A stretch of DNA of 12,612 nt from Lawsonibacter sp. (GCA_020025455.1 JAHHSC010000035.1:1-12612); one strand, 5' to 3'. Shown: positions 1 to 6,545, counted from the first letter of the stretch. Notes: generated from the letters alone by a model not told the origin. A program made the numbers and translations.

Positions 1-40
1 CAAAACGGCCTGTCAGACTGCAAACGCAGTCTGACAGGCC
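1..40 (-). terminator. Intrinsic terminator closing the riboflavin operon
   Basis: A perfect 15-bp inverted repeat (7-21 with 26-40) encloses a 4-base loop. Read on the minus strand it is followed by GTTTTG at the window edge. It begins 13 bases after the ribH stop. The stem is very strong but the visible T-run has only four bases, and more may lie outside the window. Confidence 0.75.
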
Positions 41-53
41 CACATCGTCCCGC

Positions 54-524
54 TCAGTCCTTCTCGATTTCGCGAATGAGATTGACCATTTCAATGGCAC
101 CAACCGCGCAGTCAAAGCCCTTGTTGCCCGCTTTGGTGCCTGCCCGCTCGATGGCCTGCTCGATATTCTCGGTGGTCAGCACACCGAACATCACCGGAAC
201 GCCGGTTTCCAGCGACACACTGGCCACACCCTTGGAGACCTCATTGCACACATAATCGTAGTGGCTGGTGCTGCCGCGGATCACGGCCCCCAGACAGATC
301 ACAGCGTCGTATCTTCCGCTTTTCGCCATCTTCGAGGCGATCAGGGGAATTTCAAACGCGCCGGGCACCCAGGCCACATGGATGTCCTCTTCCTTGACGT
401 CGTGCCGACGCAGGCCATCCATCGCCCCGTCCAGCAGCTTGCTGGTGATAAATTCATTGAATCGGGCCGCTACGATGCCCACGCGAATGTCCTGGGATAC
501 CAGTTTACCTTCCAATGTTTTCAT
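54..524 (-). CDS. ribH: 6,7-dimethyl-8-ribityllumazine synthase (RibH)
   Basis: It condenses 5-amino-6-ribitylaminouracil with 3,4-dihydroxy-2-butanone 4-phosphate to give lumazine, the penultimate step of riboflavin synthesis; the family forms cytosolic 60-mer or pentamer shells. The 156 residues match the usual length. Visible motifs are RFNEFIT (residues 21-27), WVPGAFEIP (52-60), GAVIRGST (79-86), the general-base His88 in HYDYV, and a C-terminal TENIEQAIERAGTKAGNKG segment typical of Bacillus-type enzymes. I chose the ATG at 524 because AAGGAG lies about 9 bases upstream; the reading frame extends to a TTG at 545, but that start would bury the SD inside the gene. It is the last gene of the operon, 28 bases after ribBA. 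Confidence 0.97.
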   Translation of the reverse strand: MKTLEGKLVSQDIRVGIVAARFNEFITSKLLDGAMDGLRRHDVKEEDIHVAWVPGAFEIPLIASKMAKSGRYDAVICLGAVIRGSTSHYDYVCNEVSKGVASVSLETGVPVMFGVLTTENIEQAIERAGTKAGNKGFDCAVGAIEMVNLIREIEKD

Positions 525-552
525 GTTATGCTGCTCCTTTTCCAACTTTATG

Positions 553-1770
553 TTAATCGTTGCTGCCGAGTTCGTTTAAAATGTGTCCCATGCGCTGCTG
601 CTTGGTCCTGAGGTACCGCAGGTCAAATTTGGTGGGGGCGATCTCAATGGGGACACGCTCCCGGATTTGCAGACCGAAATCCTCCAGCTGGTAGACCTTG
701 TCCGGATTGTTGGTCAGCAGGCGCATGGTGTGTACCCCCAGATCCCGGAGGATCTGCGCGCCGATCCAGTATTCCCGCAGATCCGGGTCAAAGCCCAGCG
801 CCACGTTGGCATCCACCGTATCCAGCCCCTTCTCCTGCAGCTCATAGGCCTTCAGCTTGTTAATCAGGCCGATGCCGCGGCCTTCCTGGCGCATATAGAG
901 CAGGACCCCGCGTCCCTCCTTCTCGATCTGCTCCATCGCATTGTGGAGCTGTTCGCCGCAGTCGCATCTGGCCGAGCCGAATACGTCCCCGGTGAGGCAC
1001 TCAGAGTGGACCCGGCAGAGCACATCCTGCCCATCCCCGATATCCCCCTTGGCCAGAGCCACATGGTGCTCGCCGGTGAGGTCGTTGACATAGCCGTAGA
1101 TCTGGAACGTGCCGTAGCGGGTGGGCATTTTGGCGCAGGCCTCCCGGACCACATGCTTATCGTGGCGGCGGCAGTAGTCCTGCAGCTCCTTGATGGTGGT
1201 CACCTTCAGCCCCCACTCCTTGGCCTTTTCCAGGATCTCGGTGGTGCGCATCATGGTGCCGTCGTCCCGCATGATCTCGCAGCACAGACCGCACTGCTGC
1301 AGCCCGGCCAGACGGCACAGATCCACCGTGGCCTCCGTATGGCCGTTTCGGACCAGCACTCCGCCCTTACAGGCCGTCAGCGGGAACACATGACCAGGGC
1401 GGCGCAGATCCTCCGGTTTCGTATCAAGGTCCACACACTTCCGGCAGGTATAGCCCCGCTCCTCTGCGGAAATGCCTGTGGTGGTGTCCTTGTGGTCAAT
1501 GGAGACGGTAAAGGCGGTACAGTGGTTATCGGTGTTGACCTTGACCATCTGCTCCAGGCCCAGCCGCCCGGCCACCTCCTGACTCATGGGCGTACAGATC
1601 AGCCCCTTGGCGTGTGTGGCCATAAAGTTGACGTTTTCCGTGGTGGCAAACTGGGCCGCACAGATCATATCCCCCTCGTTTTCCCGGTCGGGATCATCAA
1701 TGACGATCAAAATATGACCGGCCCGCAGTTCCTCCAGCGCCTCTTCCACGGTGCAGTATTCTCGTTCCAT
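553..1770 (-). CDS. ribBA: Bifunctional DHBP synthase / GTP cyclohydrolase II (RibBA)
   Basis: This 405-residue two-domain enzyme supplies both branches of riboflavin synthesis: ribulose 5-phosphate to dihydroxybutanone phosphate (N-terminal), and GTP to the diaminopyrimidine (C-terminal). The DHBP synthase domain (about 1-200) shows DDPDRENEGD (25-34) with acidic metal ligands, GLIC at 56-59, GHVFPL (126-131), RNGHTEA (141-147) and CEIM at 164-167. The cyclohydrolase II domain (about 205-405) shows the zinc cysteines Cys258, Cys269 and Cys271 in HSECLTGDVFGSARCDCGEQ, then YMRQEGRGIGL and LLTNNPDK. The start is the ATG at 1770, with AGGAGG 9 bases upstream; an in-frame ATG at 1788 overlaps the ribE stop and has no matching SD. 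The first domain is unusually cysteine-rich (see findings), although the catalytic residues I can identify are kept. Confidence 0.97.
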   Translation of the reverse strand: MEREYCTVEEALEELRAGHILIVIDDPDRENEGDMICAAQFATTENVNFMATHAKGLICTPMSQEVAGRLGLEQMVKVNTDNHCTAFTVSIDHKDTTTGISAEERGYTCRKCVDLDTKPEDLRRPGHVFPLTACKGGVLVRNGHTEATVDLCRLAGLQQCGLCCEIMRDDGTMMRTTEILEKAKEWGLKVTTIKELQDYCRRHDKHVVREACAKMPTRYGTFQIYGYVNDLTGEHHVALAKGDIGDGQDVLCRVHSECLTGDVFGSARCDCGEQLHNAMEQIEKEGRGVLLYMRQEGRGIGLINKLKAYELQEKGLDTVDANVALGFDPDLREYWIGAQILRDLGVHTMRLLTNNPDKVYQLEDFGLQIRERVPIEIAPTKFDLRYLRTKQQRMGHILNELGSND

Positions 1771-1787
1771 CGCAAACGACCTCCTCA

Positions 1788-2438
1788 TTAAAATCCGTTT
1801 TTACGTAAGTATTCCATGCTGATCCCGGAGGATGCCGGTTCAGCCGGCTGTGTATTCAGCAGTTTTTCGACGTATTTGCCCAGCACATCGGTCTCCAAAT
1901 TGACCACATCCCCGGGGCGTCGCTCCCCCAGGGTCGTGACGGCTGCCGTATGGGGGATGACGGAAACCGCAAAATCCCGCTCTGTGACCCGGCCCACGGT
2001 CAGGCTGATGCCGTCAATGGTGATGGAGCCTTTTTCCACGATATAGCGCAGCAGGTTTGGCGCAGCGGCGATGGTGTACCAGTGGGCGTTGTCGTCCCGG
2101 CGAATGTTGGTGATACGGCCTACGCCATCCACATGCCCCGAGACGATGTGTCCGCCAAAGCGGCCGTCTGCGGCCATGGCCCGTTCCAAATTGACCCGCG
2201 CTCCGGGCCGCAGACTGGAAAGCGAGGACCGGTTCAGCGTTTCATGCATCACATCCGCCGTAAAACTCCGGTCCGTCCGGGACGTGACCGTGAGACAAAT
2301 GCCGTTCACCGCTATACTGTCGCCCGGTTTCGTATGCTCCATCACCTTTTCCGCAGCAATGGTCAGCACCGCAGAGTGGACACCGCGCTGGACCCGTTCC
2401 AGTGTGCCTGTTTCTTCAACCAATCCCGTGAACACCAT
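1788..2438 (-). CDS. ribE: Riboflavin synthase, alpha subunit (RibE)
   Basis: It dismutates two lumazine molecules into riboflavin and the ribitylamino-pyrimidine, the last step of the pathway. The 216-residue protein has two tandem lumazine-binding beta-barrels. The first starts at the canonical MVFTGLVEETG and has GDSIAVNGICLTV; the second starts near LERAMAADGRFGGHIVSGHVDG and has KGSITIDGISLTV. The tail GKYVEKLL...EYLRKNGF is also family-typical. The ATG at 2438 is chosen because it places MVFTGLVEE at the N-terminus; upstream in-frame starts at 2447 (ATG) and 2456 (TTG) add residues foreign to the family. This start lies inside ribD: the genes overlap by 23 bases, and the only SD-like sequence is a weak GTGGTGG, so translation is probably coupled to ribD. 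Some Gram-positive annotations call this gene ribE and others ribC. Confidence 0.96.
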   Translation of the reverse strand: MVFTGLVEETGTLERVQRGVHSAVLTIAAEKVMEHTKPGDSIAVNGICLTVTSRTDRSFTADVMHETLNRSSLSSLRPGARVNLERAMAADGRFGGHIVSGHVDGVGRITNIRRDDNAHWYTIAAAPNLLRYIVEKGSITIDGISLTVGRVTERDFAVSVIPHTAAVTTLGERRPGDVVNLETDVLGKYVEKLLNTQPAEPASSGISMEYLRKNGF

Positions 2439-3522
2439 CCACCACATCACTTTCAATCAGAATATCCGGCCCGATTTGAGAGATCCGGCTGTCCTTCAGC
2501 AGGACCGCCTGGCTCGGCTCTGGAACGCCGCGCCCCTCCACCGGTGTTTTGGCGCTCTGCCCGCCAAAGAGCTTCGGCGCAAGATAGGCATAGACCTTAT
2601 TCACAAGGCCCGCCTCCAGCATGGACCAGTTCAGCGTTCCGCCGCCCTCCAGCAAAACCGAATCAATTTCCCGCCTTCCCAGTTCTGCCATCAGACCGGG
2701 CAGGTCCACCCGGCCGTCCGGACCAGGCAGGCACAAGACCGTGCATCCGGCGTCCAGATAGGGCCGCTGCCGCACCGGATCGGCACAGGCCGTTGCCAGG
2801 AGCGTGGGCACCTTGTCTGCCGTCTGCACCAGCTGTGCGGAGAGCGGTGTTTGGAGTTTGGAATCGCAGACGACCCGGATCGGGTCCCGTCCGTCCGGCA
2901 GGCGGCAGGTAAGCAGCGGGTCATCGGCCAGCACCGTTCCCACGCCGACCAGGATCGCCCGGTACTGGTGGCGCAGATGATGGACGTGGTCTCGTGCCGC
3001 TTCCCCGGTCACCCATTTGGAGGCACCGGTGCAGCAGGCGATTTTCCCGTCCAGCGTCATGGCGTACTTCATGGCAACGAAGGGGGTTCCCGTTCGGATG
3101 TAGTGCAAAAAGATCTGGTTTAGCCGGTCGCACTCCTCCTGGAGGACATGTTCTGTCACTTCAACGCCAGCTTGCCGCAGCAGCCGGACCCCTTTGCCTG
3201 CCACCAGGGGGTTTGGGTCGGGGGAGCCGACGACAACCCGGGTGATCCCCGCATCTAAAATGGCCTGGGTGCAGGGCGGCTGTCGTCCGGTGTGGCAGCA
3301 GGGCTCCAGCGTGACATACATGGTCGCCCCTGAGGGATCTTCCGTGCAGTGCTTCAGCGCCTCCCGCTCCGCGTGAAGGGCCCCGCAGCGTGTGTGCCAG
3401 CCCTCGCCGATTTTTCTGCCGTCCTTGACCAGTATGGCGCCCACCAGCGGATTTGGTGAAACCCAGCCCACTGCGCGCTGTGCCAGCGCCAACGCCTGGC
3501 GCATCCATTCCAAATCGTTCAA
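2416..3522 (-). CDS. ribD: Bifunctional pyrimidine deaminase/reductase (RibD)
   Basis: It carries out steps two and three of riboflavin synthesis: deamination of the diaminopyrimidine, then NADPH-dependent reduction of its ribosyl side chain. There are 368 residues. The deaminase domain (about 1-145) has the zinc site His50-Ala-Glu52 plus Cys75 and Cys84 in PCCHTGRQPPC, and SPNPLVGA at 22-29. The reductase domain (about 147-360) begins FVAMKYAMTLDGKIA and has SKWVTGEAAR, ILVGVGTVLADDPLLTCR and LLEGGGTLNWSML. I use a TTG start at 3522 because a G6 SD lies 6 bases upstream and the six residues before the first Met (position 7) align with the N-terminus of known RibD proteins. It is the first gene of the operon and sits behind the FMN riboswitch and two terminators. 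Its end overlaps ribE. Confidence 0.96.
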   Translation of the reverse strand: MNDLEWMRQALALAQRAVGWVSPNPLVGAILVKDGRKIGEGWHTRCGALHAEREALKHCTEDPSGATMYVTLEPCCHTGRQPPCTQAILDAGITRVVVGSPDPNPLVAGKGVRLLRQAGVEVTEHVLQEECDRLNQIFLHYIRTGTPFVAMKYAMTLDGKIACCTGASKWVTGEAARDHVHHLRHQYRAILVGVGTVLADDPLLTCRLPDGRDPIRVVCDSKLQTPLSAQLVQTADKVPTLLATACADPVRQRPYLDAGCTVLCLPGPDGRVDLPGLMAELGRREIDSVLLEGGGTLNWSMLEAGLVNKVYAYLAPKLFGGQSAKTPVEGRGVPEPSQAVLLKDSRISQIGPDILIESDVVDGVHGIG

Positions 3523-3528
3523 GTTGAT

Positions 3529-3534
3529 CCCCCC
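3529..3534 (-). promoter_or_regulatory. Shine-Dalgarno deciding the TTG start of ribD
   Basis: Six G residues on the minus strand stand 6 bases before the TTG at 3522. The run begins only three bases after the T-run of the second terminator, so terminated transcripts end right before this site. Confidence 0.65.
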
Positions 3535-3537
3535 AAC

Positions 3538-3566
3538 AAAAAAGCCCTGAACGCAACGTTCAGGGC
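3538..3566 (-). terminator. Second intrinsic terminator between FMN riboswitch and ribD
   Basis: A perfect 10-bp GC-rich stem (3557-3566 with 3544-3553, minus-strand GCCCTGAACG) has a 3-base loop and is followed by six T residues at 3543-3538. It lies 15 bases before the ribD start codon, downstream of a first terminator, so it looks like a second block on read-through into the operon. Whether it responds to FMN cannot be read from the sequence. Confidence 0.85.
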
Positions 3567-3601
3567 ACCTGGAATAACATGTCCGCCTTGTCTTTCGTCA
3601 T

Positions 3602-3637
3602 AAAAAAAGCTCTGGAACGAAACCATTCCAGAGCTTT
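3602..3637 (-). terminator. First intrinsic terminator, expression platform of the FMN riboswitch
   Basis: A perfect 12-bp stem (3626-3637 with 3606-3617) and an 8-base loop are followed on the minus strand by a run of seven T residues. It starts about 37 bases after the aptamer, where an FMN-riboswitch terminator belongs. A segment of its 5' arm (3630-3640) can instead pair with the 3' strand of aptamer helix P1 (3674-3687), which gives a plausible antiterminator. Confidence 0.9.
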
Positions 3638-3673
3638 GACCTGATAAAACCACACATGATGTGTCTGCGGTAT

Positions 3674-3787
3674 GTCAATCTTCTCTCATCCAGACTATAC
3701 TGTCGGCCTCGGAATTTCACCGAATCATGCCTTGCGGCTCGTGGGCTGTTACCACCGGTAGGGACTTGCACCCTGCCCTGAAGATCT
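3674..3787 (-). promoter_or_regulatory. FMN riboswitch (RFN element) controlling the rib operon
   Basis: The minus strand carries the conserved RFN core in order: AGGGCAGGGTG, then TCCCTACCGG, GGTAACAGCCCACGAGC, GGTGAAATTCC, GGCCGACAGT, AGTCTGGATG and GAGAAGA. Helix P1 forms between 3780-3786 and 3677-3683. This RNA binds flavin mononucleotide; in Firmicutes, ligand binding normally favours a downstream terminator and so shuts the operon when flavin is plentiful. It lies between a consensus promoter and two terminators ahead of ribD. Confidence 0.97.
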
Positions 3788-3801
3788 ATTCAATTTTCTA
3801 C

Positions 3802-3830
3802 AGTATACAACCGTCCACCGGGCCTGTCAA
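3802..3830 (-). promoter_or_regulatory. Sigma-A-type promoter of the riboflavin operon
   Basis: On the minus strand TTGACA (3825-3830) and TATACT (3802-3807) are separated by exactly 17 bases. Transcription would start near 3795, just before the riboswitch. This near-consensus promoter suggests strong constitutive initiation, with control left to the riboswitch. Confidence 0.9.
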
Positions 3831-3841
3831 GGTTTCCGTCT

Positions 3842-3897
3842 AAAAAAGATGGCTCCAAGCCCGTGATGCTCACGGCCCTCCCGCACACCGGCAGGGC
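3842..3897 (-). terminator. Probable terminator region of rpiB
   Basis: Three adjacent hairpins can be drawn on the minus strand after rpiB: an interrupted stem joining 3875-3883 and 3889-3897, a 6-bp stem CCGTGA/TCACGG (3861-3866 with 3870-3875), and a 4-bp stem in 3851-3861. Six T residues follow at 3847-3842. The hairpin nearest the T-run is short, so termination may be only partial. The -35 box of the rib promoter starts 12 bases further on. Confidence 0.5.
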
Positions 3898-3915
3898 GTT
3901 TCGTCCCAGCCCGGA

Positions 3916-4356
3916 TTACTTGCCGTTCTCCATGTCGGTGATGAGGCCGACGCGGCGGGCGTGGCGGCCGCCCTCAAATTCGGTGGTCAGGAAGGTATCC
4001 ACAATGCGCTCCGCCAGATTGGGGCCCACCACACCGGCACCTATGGCCAGCACGTTGGCATCGTTGTGGCGGCGGGTCATCTCGGCCGTGAACGAGTCGG
4101 CGCACAGGGCGCAGCGGATGCCCTTGACCTTGTTGGCGGTGATGGACACGCCGATGCCGGTGGTGCAGATCACGATCCCCTTCTCACACGCTCCGGAGGC
4201 CACCGCCTCAGCGGCGGCACGGGCAAAGACGGGGTAGTCACAGCTGGCGGTGCTGTCGGTACCGAAGTCCTCACAAGTCGTTCCCTTCGCAGCCAAATAG
4301 GCCTTGATGTGTTCCTTCAGGGCGTATCCGCCGTGATCAGAAGCAATAGCGATCAT
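3916..4356 (-). CDS. rpiB: Ribose-5-phosphate isomerase B (RpiB/LacAB family)
   Basis: It interconverts ribose 5-phosphate and ribulose 5-phosphate in the pentose phosphate pathway, in the cytosol. The 146 residues fit the family. Motifs are the phosphate-binding SDHGG at 6-10, the catalytic Cys64 in GIVICTTGIG, the anion-hole loop TTGIGVSITANK, RRHNDANVL with His97, and the family C-terminal pattern FEGGRHARRV. The residue after the catalytic Cys is Thr where E. coli RpiB has Gly. The ATG at 4356 has GGAGG 9 bases upstream. It has its own promoter and leader and sits just upstream of the riboflavin operon on the same strand; its product ribulose 5-phosphate is a RibBA substrate. Related allose or galactose-6-phosphate isomerases share this fold, but no sugar-utilisation genes are nearby, so RpiB is the simplest reading. 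Confidence 0.92.
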   Translation of the reverse strand: MIAIASDHGGYALKEHIKAYLAAKGTTCEDFGTDSTASCDYPVFARAAAEAVASGACEKGIVICTTGIGVSITANKVKGIRCALCADSFTAEMTRRHNDANVLAIGAGVVGPNLAERIVDTFLTTEFEGGRHARRVGLITDMENGK

Positions 4357-4402
4357 ATTGTAATTCCTCCAAACTAGTTGTCACGGCCAGCCGGGCGGCC
4401 AT
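4337..4402 (-). CDS. Possible 21-residue leader peptide overlapping rpiB
   Basis: An ATG at 4402 begins an ORF of 21 codons plus a TGA stop lying 20 bases inside rpiB in another frame. GAGG stands 5 bases before its ATG, close to the predicted transcription start near 4415. The peptide begins MAARLAVTTSLEEL and resembles nothing I know. It could couple translation to rpiB, or it may be chance. Confidence 0.2.
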   Translation of the reverse strand: MAARLAVTTSLEELQYDRYCF

Positions 4403-4421
4403 GGTTTCCTCTAACTTTTCA

Positions 4422-4450
4422 ATTGTAGTGTGTTTGGTTCGATTTTTCAA
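4422..4450 (-). promoter_or_regulatory. Sigma-A-type promoter of rpiB
   Basis: Minus-strand TTGAAA (4445-4450) and TACAAT (4422-4427) are 17 bases apart. They lie between the htpG terminator and rpiB and give a leader of about 60 bases. Confidence 0.75.
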
Positions 4451-4471
4451 GTGTAAAGTAGAAAATTCCCG

Positions 4472-4509
4472 AAAAAAGTCCGCTGTTTATGGAAAACAGC
4501 GGACTTTTT
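4472..4509 (-). terminator. Intrinsic terminator of htpG, symmetrical
   Basis: A perfect 16-bp stem (4473-4488 with 4494-4509) with a 5-base loop begins 12 bases after the htpG stop. Its A/T-rich outer ends give a T-run on either strand, so it could stop transcription in both directions. Confidence 0.93.
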
Positions 4510-4521
4510 GGGGATTCAGGC

Positions 4522-6438
4522 TTACACCATGAGGGAGCAGACCAGCTGAGCGTACTCGGCGGGGTCCTCCAGGGGCAGGCCGGCCATGAGCAGGGCCTGG
4601 CCATACAGCAGCTTTGCGTACTTGCCCAGGGTCTCCTTGTCGTCGGCCTCCAGTGCCTTCTGCAGGGCTGCGAAGGGGGCGGAGTCGGGGTTCAGCTCCA
4701 GCACACGGTCGGCCTTCATCTGCTCGCCGCCCACCATCTTGTTCATATACTTCTCCATCTCCAGCGAGACCGGGCCGTCCGTGCTCATGCAGCAGGCGCT
4801 GGACTTCAGGATGGAGGACACGCGGACCTCCTTCACCAGATCGCCCAGAGCCTCCTTCACGGCCTCCAGCACGGGCTTGCCGGCCTCGGCCTTCTCCTCG
4901 GCGGCCTTCTTCTCCTCGTCGGTCTGGGGCAGGGCATCCTCATCGGCTACGGACTTAAACTGCTTGCCGTCGATCTCGGCCAGGCCCTTCATCACGAAGT
5001 CGTCCACGTCCTCGGTGCAGTACAGGATCTCGTAGCCCTTGTCCAGGATGCGCTCCACCTGGGGCAGCTTGGCGATCTTCTCCACCGACTCGCCGCAGGC
5101 GTAGTAGTAATAGGGCTGATCCTCCGGCATGCGGTCCTTGTAGGCCTCCAGTGTGGTGAGGCCGTTCTCCTTGGAGGACCAGAACAGCAGCAGGTCCTGG
5201 AGCATCTCCTTGTGTGCGCCGTAGTCGGCTACCACGCCGTATTTCAGCTGGCTGCCAAAGGCGTGCCAGAAGGTCTCGTACTTCTTGCGGTCCTCCTTGA
5301 GCATTCTGGCCAGCTCGTTCTTGATCTTCTTCTCCAGCGCGGTGGCAATGACCTTCAGCTGGCGGGTATGCTGGAGCACCTCACGGCTGATGTTCAGCGA
5401 GAAGTCGGAGGAGTCCACCACGCCCTTGACAAAGCGGAAGTGGTCGGGCAGCAGGTCGGCACACTTGTCCATAATGAGCACGCCGGAGGAGTAGAGCTGC
5501 AGGCCCTTCTCATACTCACGGGTGTAGTAGTCATAGGGCGTCTTTTCGGGGATATACAGCAGGGCCTTGTAGGTGACCGCGCCCTCAGCGGAGGTGTGGA
5601 TCACATCCAGGGGGTCCTGCCAGTCGTTGAACTTCTCCTTATAGAAGGCGTTATATTCCTCAGGCTTCACCTGGGACTTCTGGCGCTGCCACAGGGGCAC
5701 CATGGAGTTCAGGGTTTTCCACTCCTTGACCGTCTCCCACTCGGGCTTGTAGTCCTCCCCGGCGTCGGCGGGCTTCTCCTTCTGGCGGTAGTCATCCATC
5801 TCCATGCGGATGGGGTAACGGATGTAATCGGAGTACTTTTTGATGAGTTCCTGTAATTTATAGGTCTCCAAATACTGGTCGTAGTCCTCATCATCGGTAT
5901 TTTCCTTGATGTGCATTACAACATCGGTGCCGGGGGTCTCCTTTTCGCAGGCGGTGATGGTGTAGCCGTCCTCCCCGTCGGACTGCCACATCCAGGCCTC
6001 GTCGCTGCCCCAGGCGCGGGAGATGACGCTCACATGGTCGGCAACCATAAAGGCGGAGTAGAAGCCCACGCCGAACTGACCGATCACGTCGATGTCCTCG
6101 GCGGCCTTGTCGTCCTCCTTCAGCTCGGCCTTGAACTGGCCGGACCCGCTGCGGGCGATGGTGCCCAGGTTGGACTCCAGATCCTCCCGGCTCATGCCGA
6201 TGCCGTTATCGCTGATGGTGATGGTCCGCATCTCCTTATCCGGAACCAGGACGATCTTCAAATCGGAACGGGACACGTCCATATTCTCATCGGTAAGGGC
6301 CTTGTAAGCCAGCTTGTCCTCGGCGTCGCTGGCGTTGGAAATCAGCTCTCTCAGGAAGATCTCCTTGTGGGTATAGATGGAGTTGACCATCAGATCCAGC
6401 AGGCGCTTGGATTCGGCCTTAAACTGCATTTTCTCCAT
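4522..6438 (-). CDS. htpG: Molecular chaperone HtpG (bacterial Hsp90)
   Basis: This is the ATP-dependent cytosolic Hsp90 chaperone, a homodimer that remodels client proteins with DnaK. The 638 residues are a normal bacterial length. The N-terminal GHKL ATPase domain shows FLRELISNASDA with Glu31 and Asn35, the nucleotide-binding DNGIGM at 77-82, GTIARSGS at 92-99 and the lid motif GQFGVGFYSAF from 120. The middle domain carries LYIPEKTPYD, the KGVVDSSDFSLNISRE stretch and the catalytic-loop Arg region; the C-terminal dimerisation domain is complete. The ATG at 6438 is used because the protein then begins MEKMQFKAESKRLLD, matching Bacillus HtpG. GGAGG lies 11 bases upstream, slightly far. A longer frame to 6492 runs back into the CIRCE operator and is rejected. 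It is a single-gene unit with its own promoter and terminator. Confidence 0.97.
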   Translation of the reverse strand: MEKMQFKAESKRLLDLMVNSIYTHKEIFLRELISNASDAEDKLAYKALTDENMDVSRSDLKIVLVPDKEMRTITISDNGIGMSREDLESNLGTIARSGSGQFKAELKEDDKAAEDIDVIGQFGVGFYSAFMVADHVSVISRAWGSDEAWMWQSDGEDGYTITACEKETPGTDVVMHIKENTDDEDYDQYLETYKLQELIKKYSDYIRYPIRMEMDDYRQKEKPADAGEDYKPEWETVKEWKTLNSMVPLWQRQKSQVKPEEYNAFYKEKFNDWQDPLDVIHTSAEGAVTYKALLYIPEKTPYDYYTREYEKGLQLYSSGVLIMDKCADLLPDHFRFVKGVVDSSDFSLNISREVLQHTRQLKVIATALEKKIKNELARMLKEDRKKYETFWHAFGSQLKYGVVADYGAHKEMLQDLLLFWSSKENGLTTLEAYKDRMPEDQPYYYYACGESVEKIAKLPQVERILDKGYEILYCTEDVDDFVMKGLAEIDGKQFKSVADEDALPQTDEEKKAAEEKAEAGKPVLEAVKEALGDLVKEVRVSSILKSSACCMSTDGPVSLEMEKYMNKMVGGEQMKADRVLELNPDSAPFAALQKALEADDKETLGKYAKLLYGQALLMAGLPLEDPAEYAQLVCSLMV

Positions 6439-6485
6439 GGTTGCATTTGCCTCCGTATATCTAAAATTTTGTAACCAAAAAATTC

Positions 6486-6512
6486 TTAGCACTCATTATT
6501 TCCGAGTGCTAA
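6486..6512 (-). promoter_or_regulatory. CIRCE operator for HrcA upstream of htpG
   Basis: TTAGCACTC (6486-6494), nine bases, then GAGTGCTAA (6504-6512) match the CIRCE consensus with no mismatch. It starts 4 bases downstream of the -10 box, overlapping the predicted transcription start, so bound HrcA would block initiation. CIRCE normally controls groESL and dnaK operons. A chaperone-gene context and perfect arms make this call very safe. Confidence 0.96.
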
Positions 6513-6516
6513 TGAT

Positions 6517-6545
6517 ATCATAGCGCAGCCCGGTTTAAAATGCAA
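6517..6545 (-). promoter_or_regulatory. Sigma-A-type promoter of htpG
   Basis: Minus-strand TTGCAT (6540-6545) and TATGAT (6517-6522) are separated by 17 bases, directly before the CIRCE element. Initiation would be near 6510, within the operator. Confidence 0.85.

Noticed and set aside
583..1791. 402-codon plus-strand frame opposite ribBA
   Set aside because: It mirrors the RibBA codons in antisense, has no SD or promoter and no recognisable domain. Strong G/C third positions remove stops from the opposite strand.
3568..3608. Possible promoter between the two rib terminators (ATGACG, 16 bases, TGTTAT)
   Set aside because: Each box matches consensus at only four of six bases, which is expected by chance in this length.
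4385..4400. Hairpin in the rpiB leader (GGCC...GGCC)
   Set aside because: Only four solid pairs form before mismatches. It overlaps the possible upstream ORF and gives no independent signal.
4489..5856. 455-codon plus-strand frame opposite htpG
   Set aside because: It has repetitive Leu/Gly/Val/His-rich composition typical of antisense translation of GC-rich genes, and htpG is certain on the other strand.
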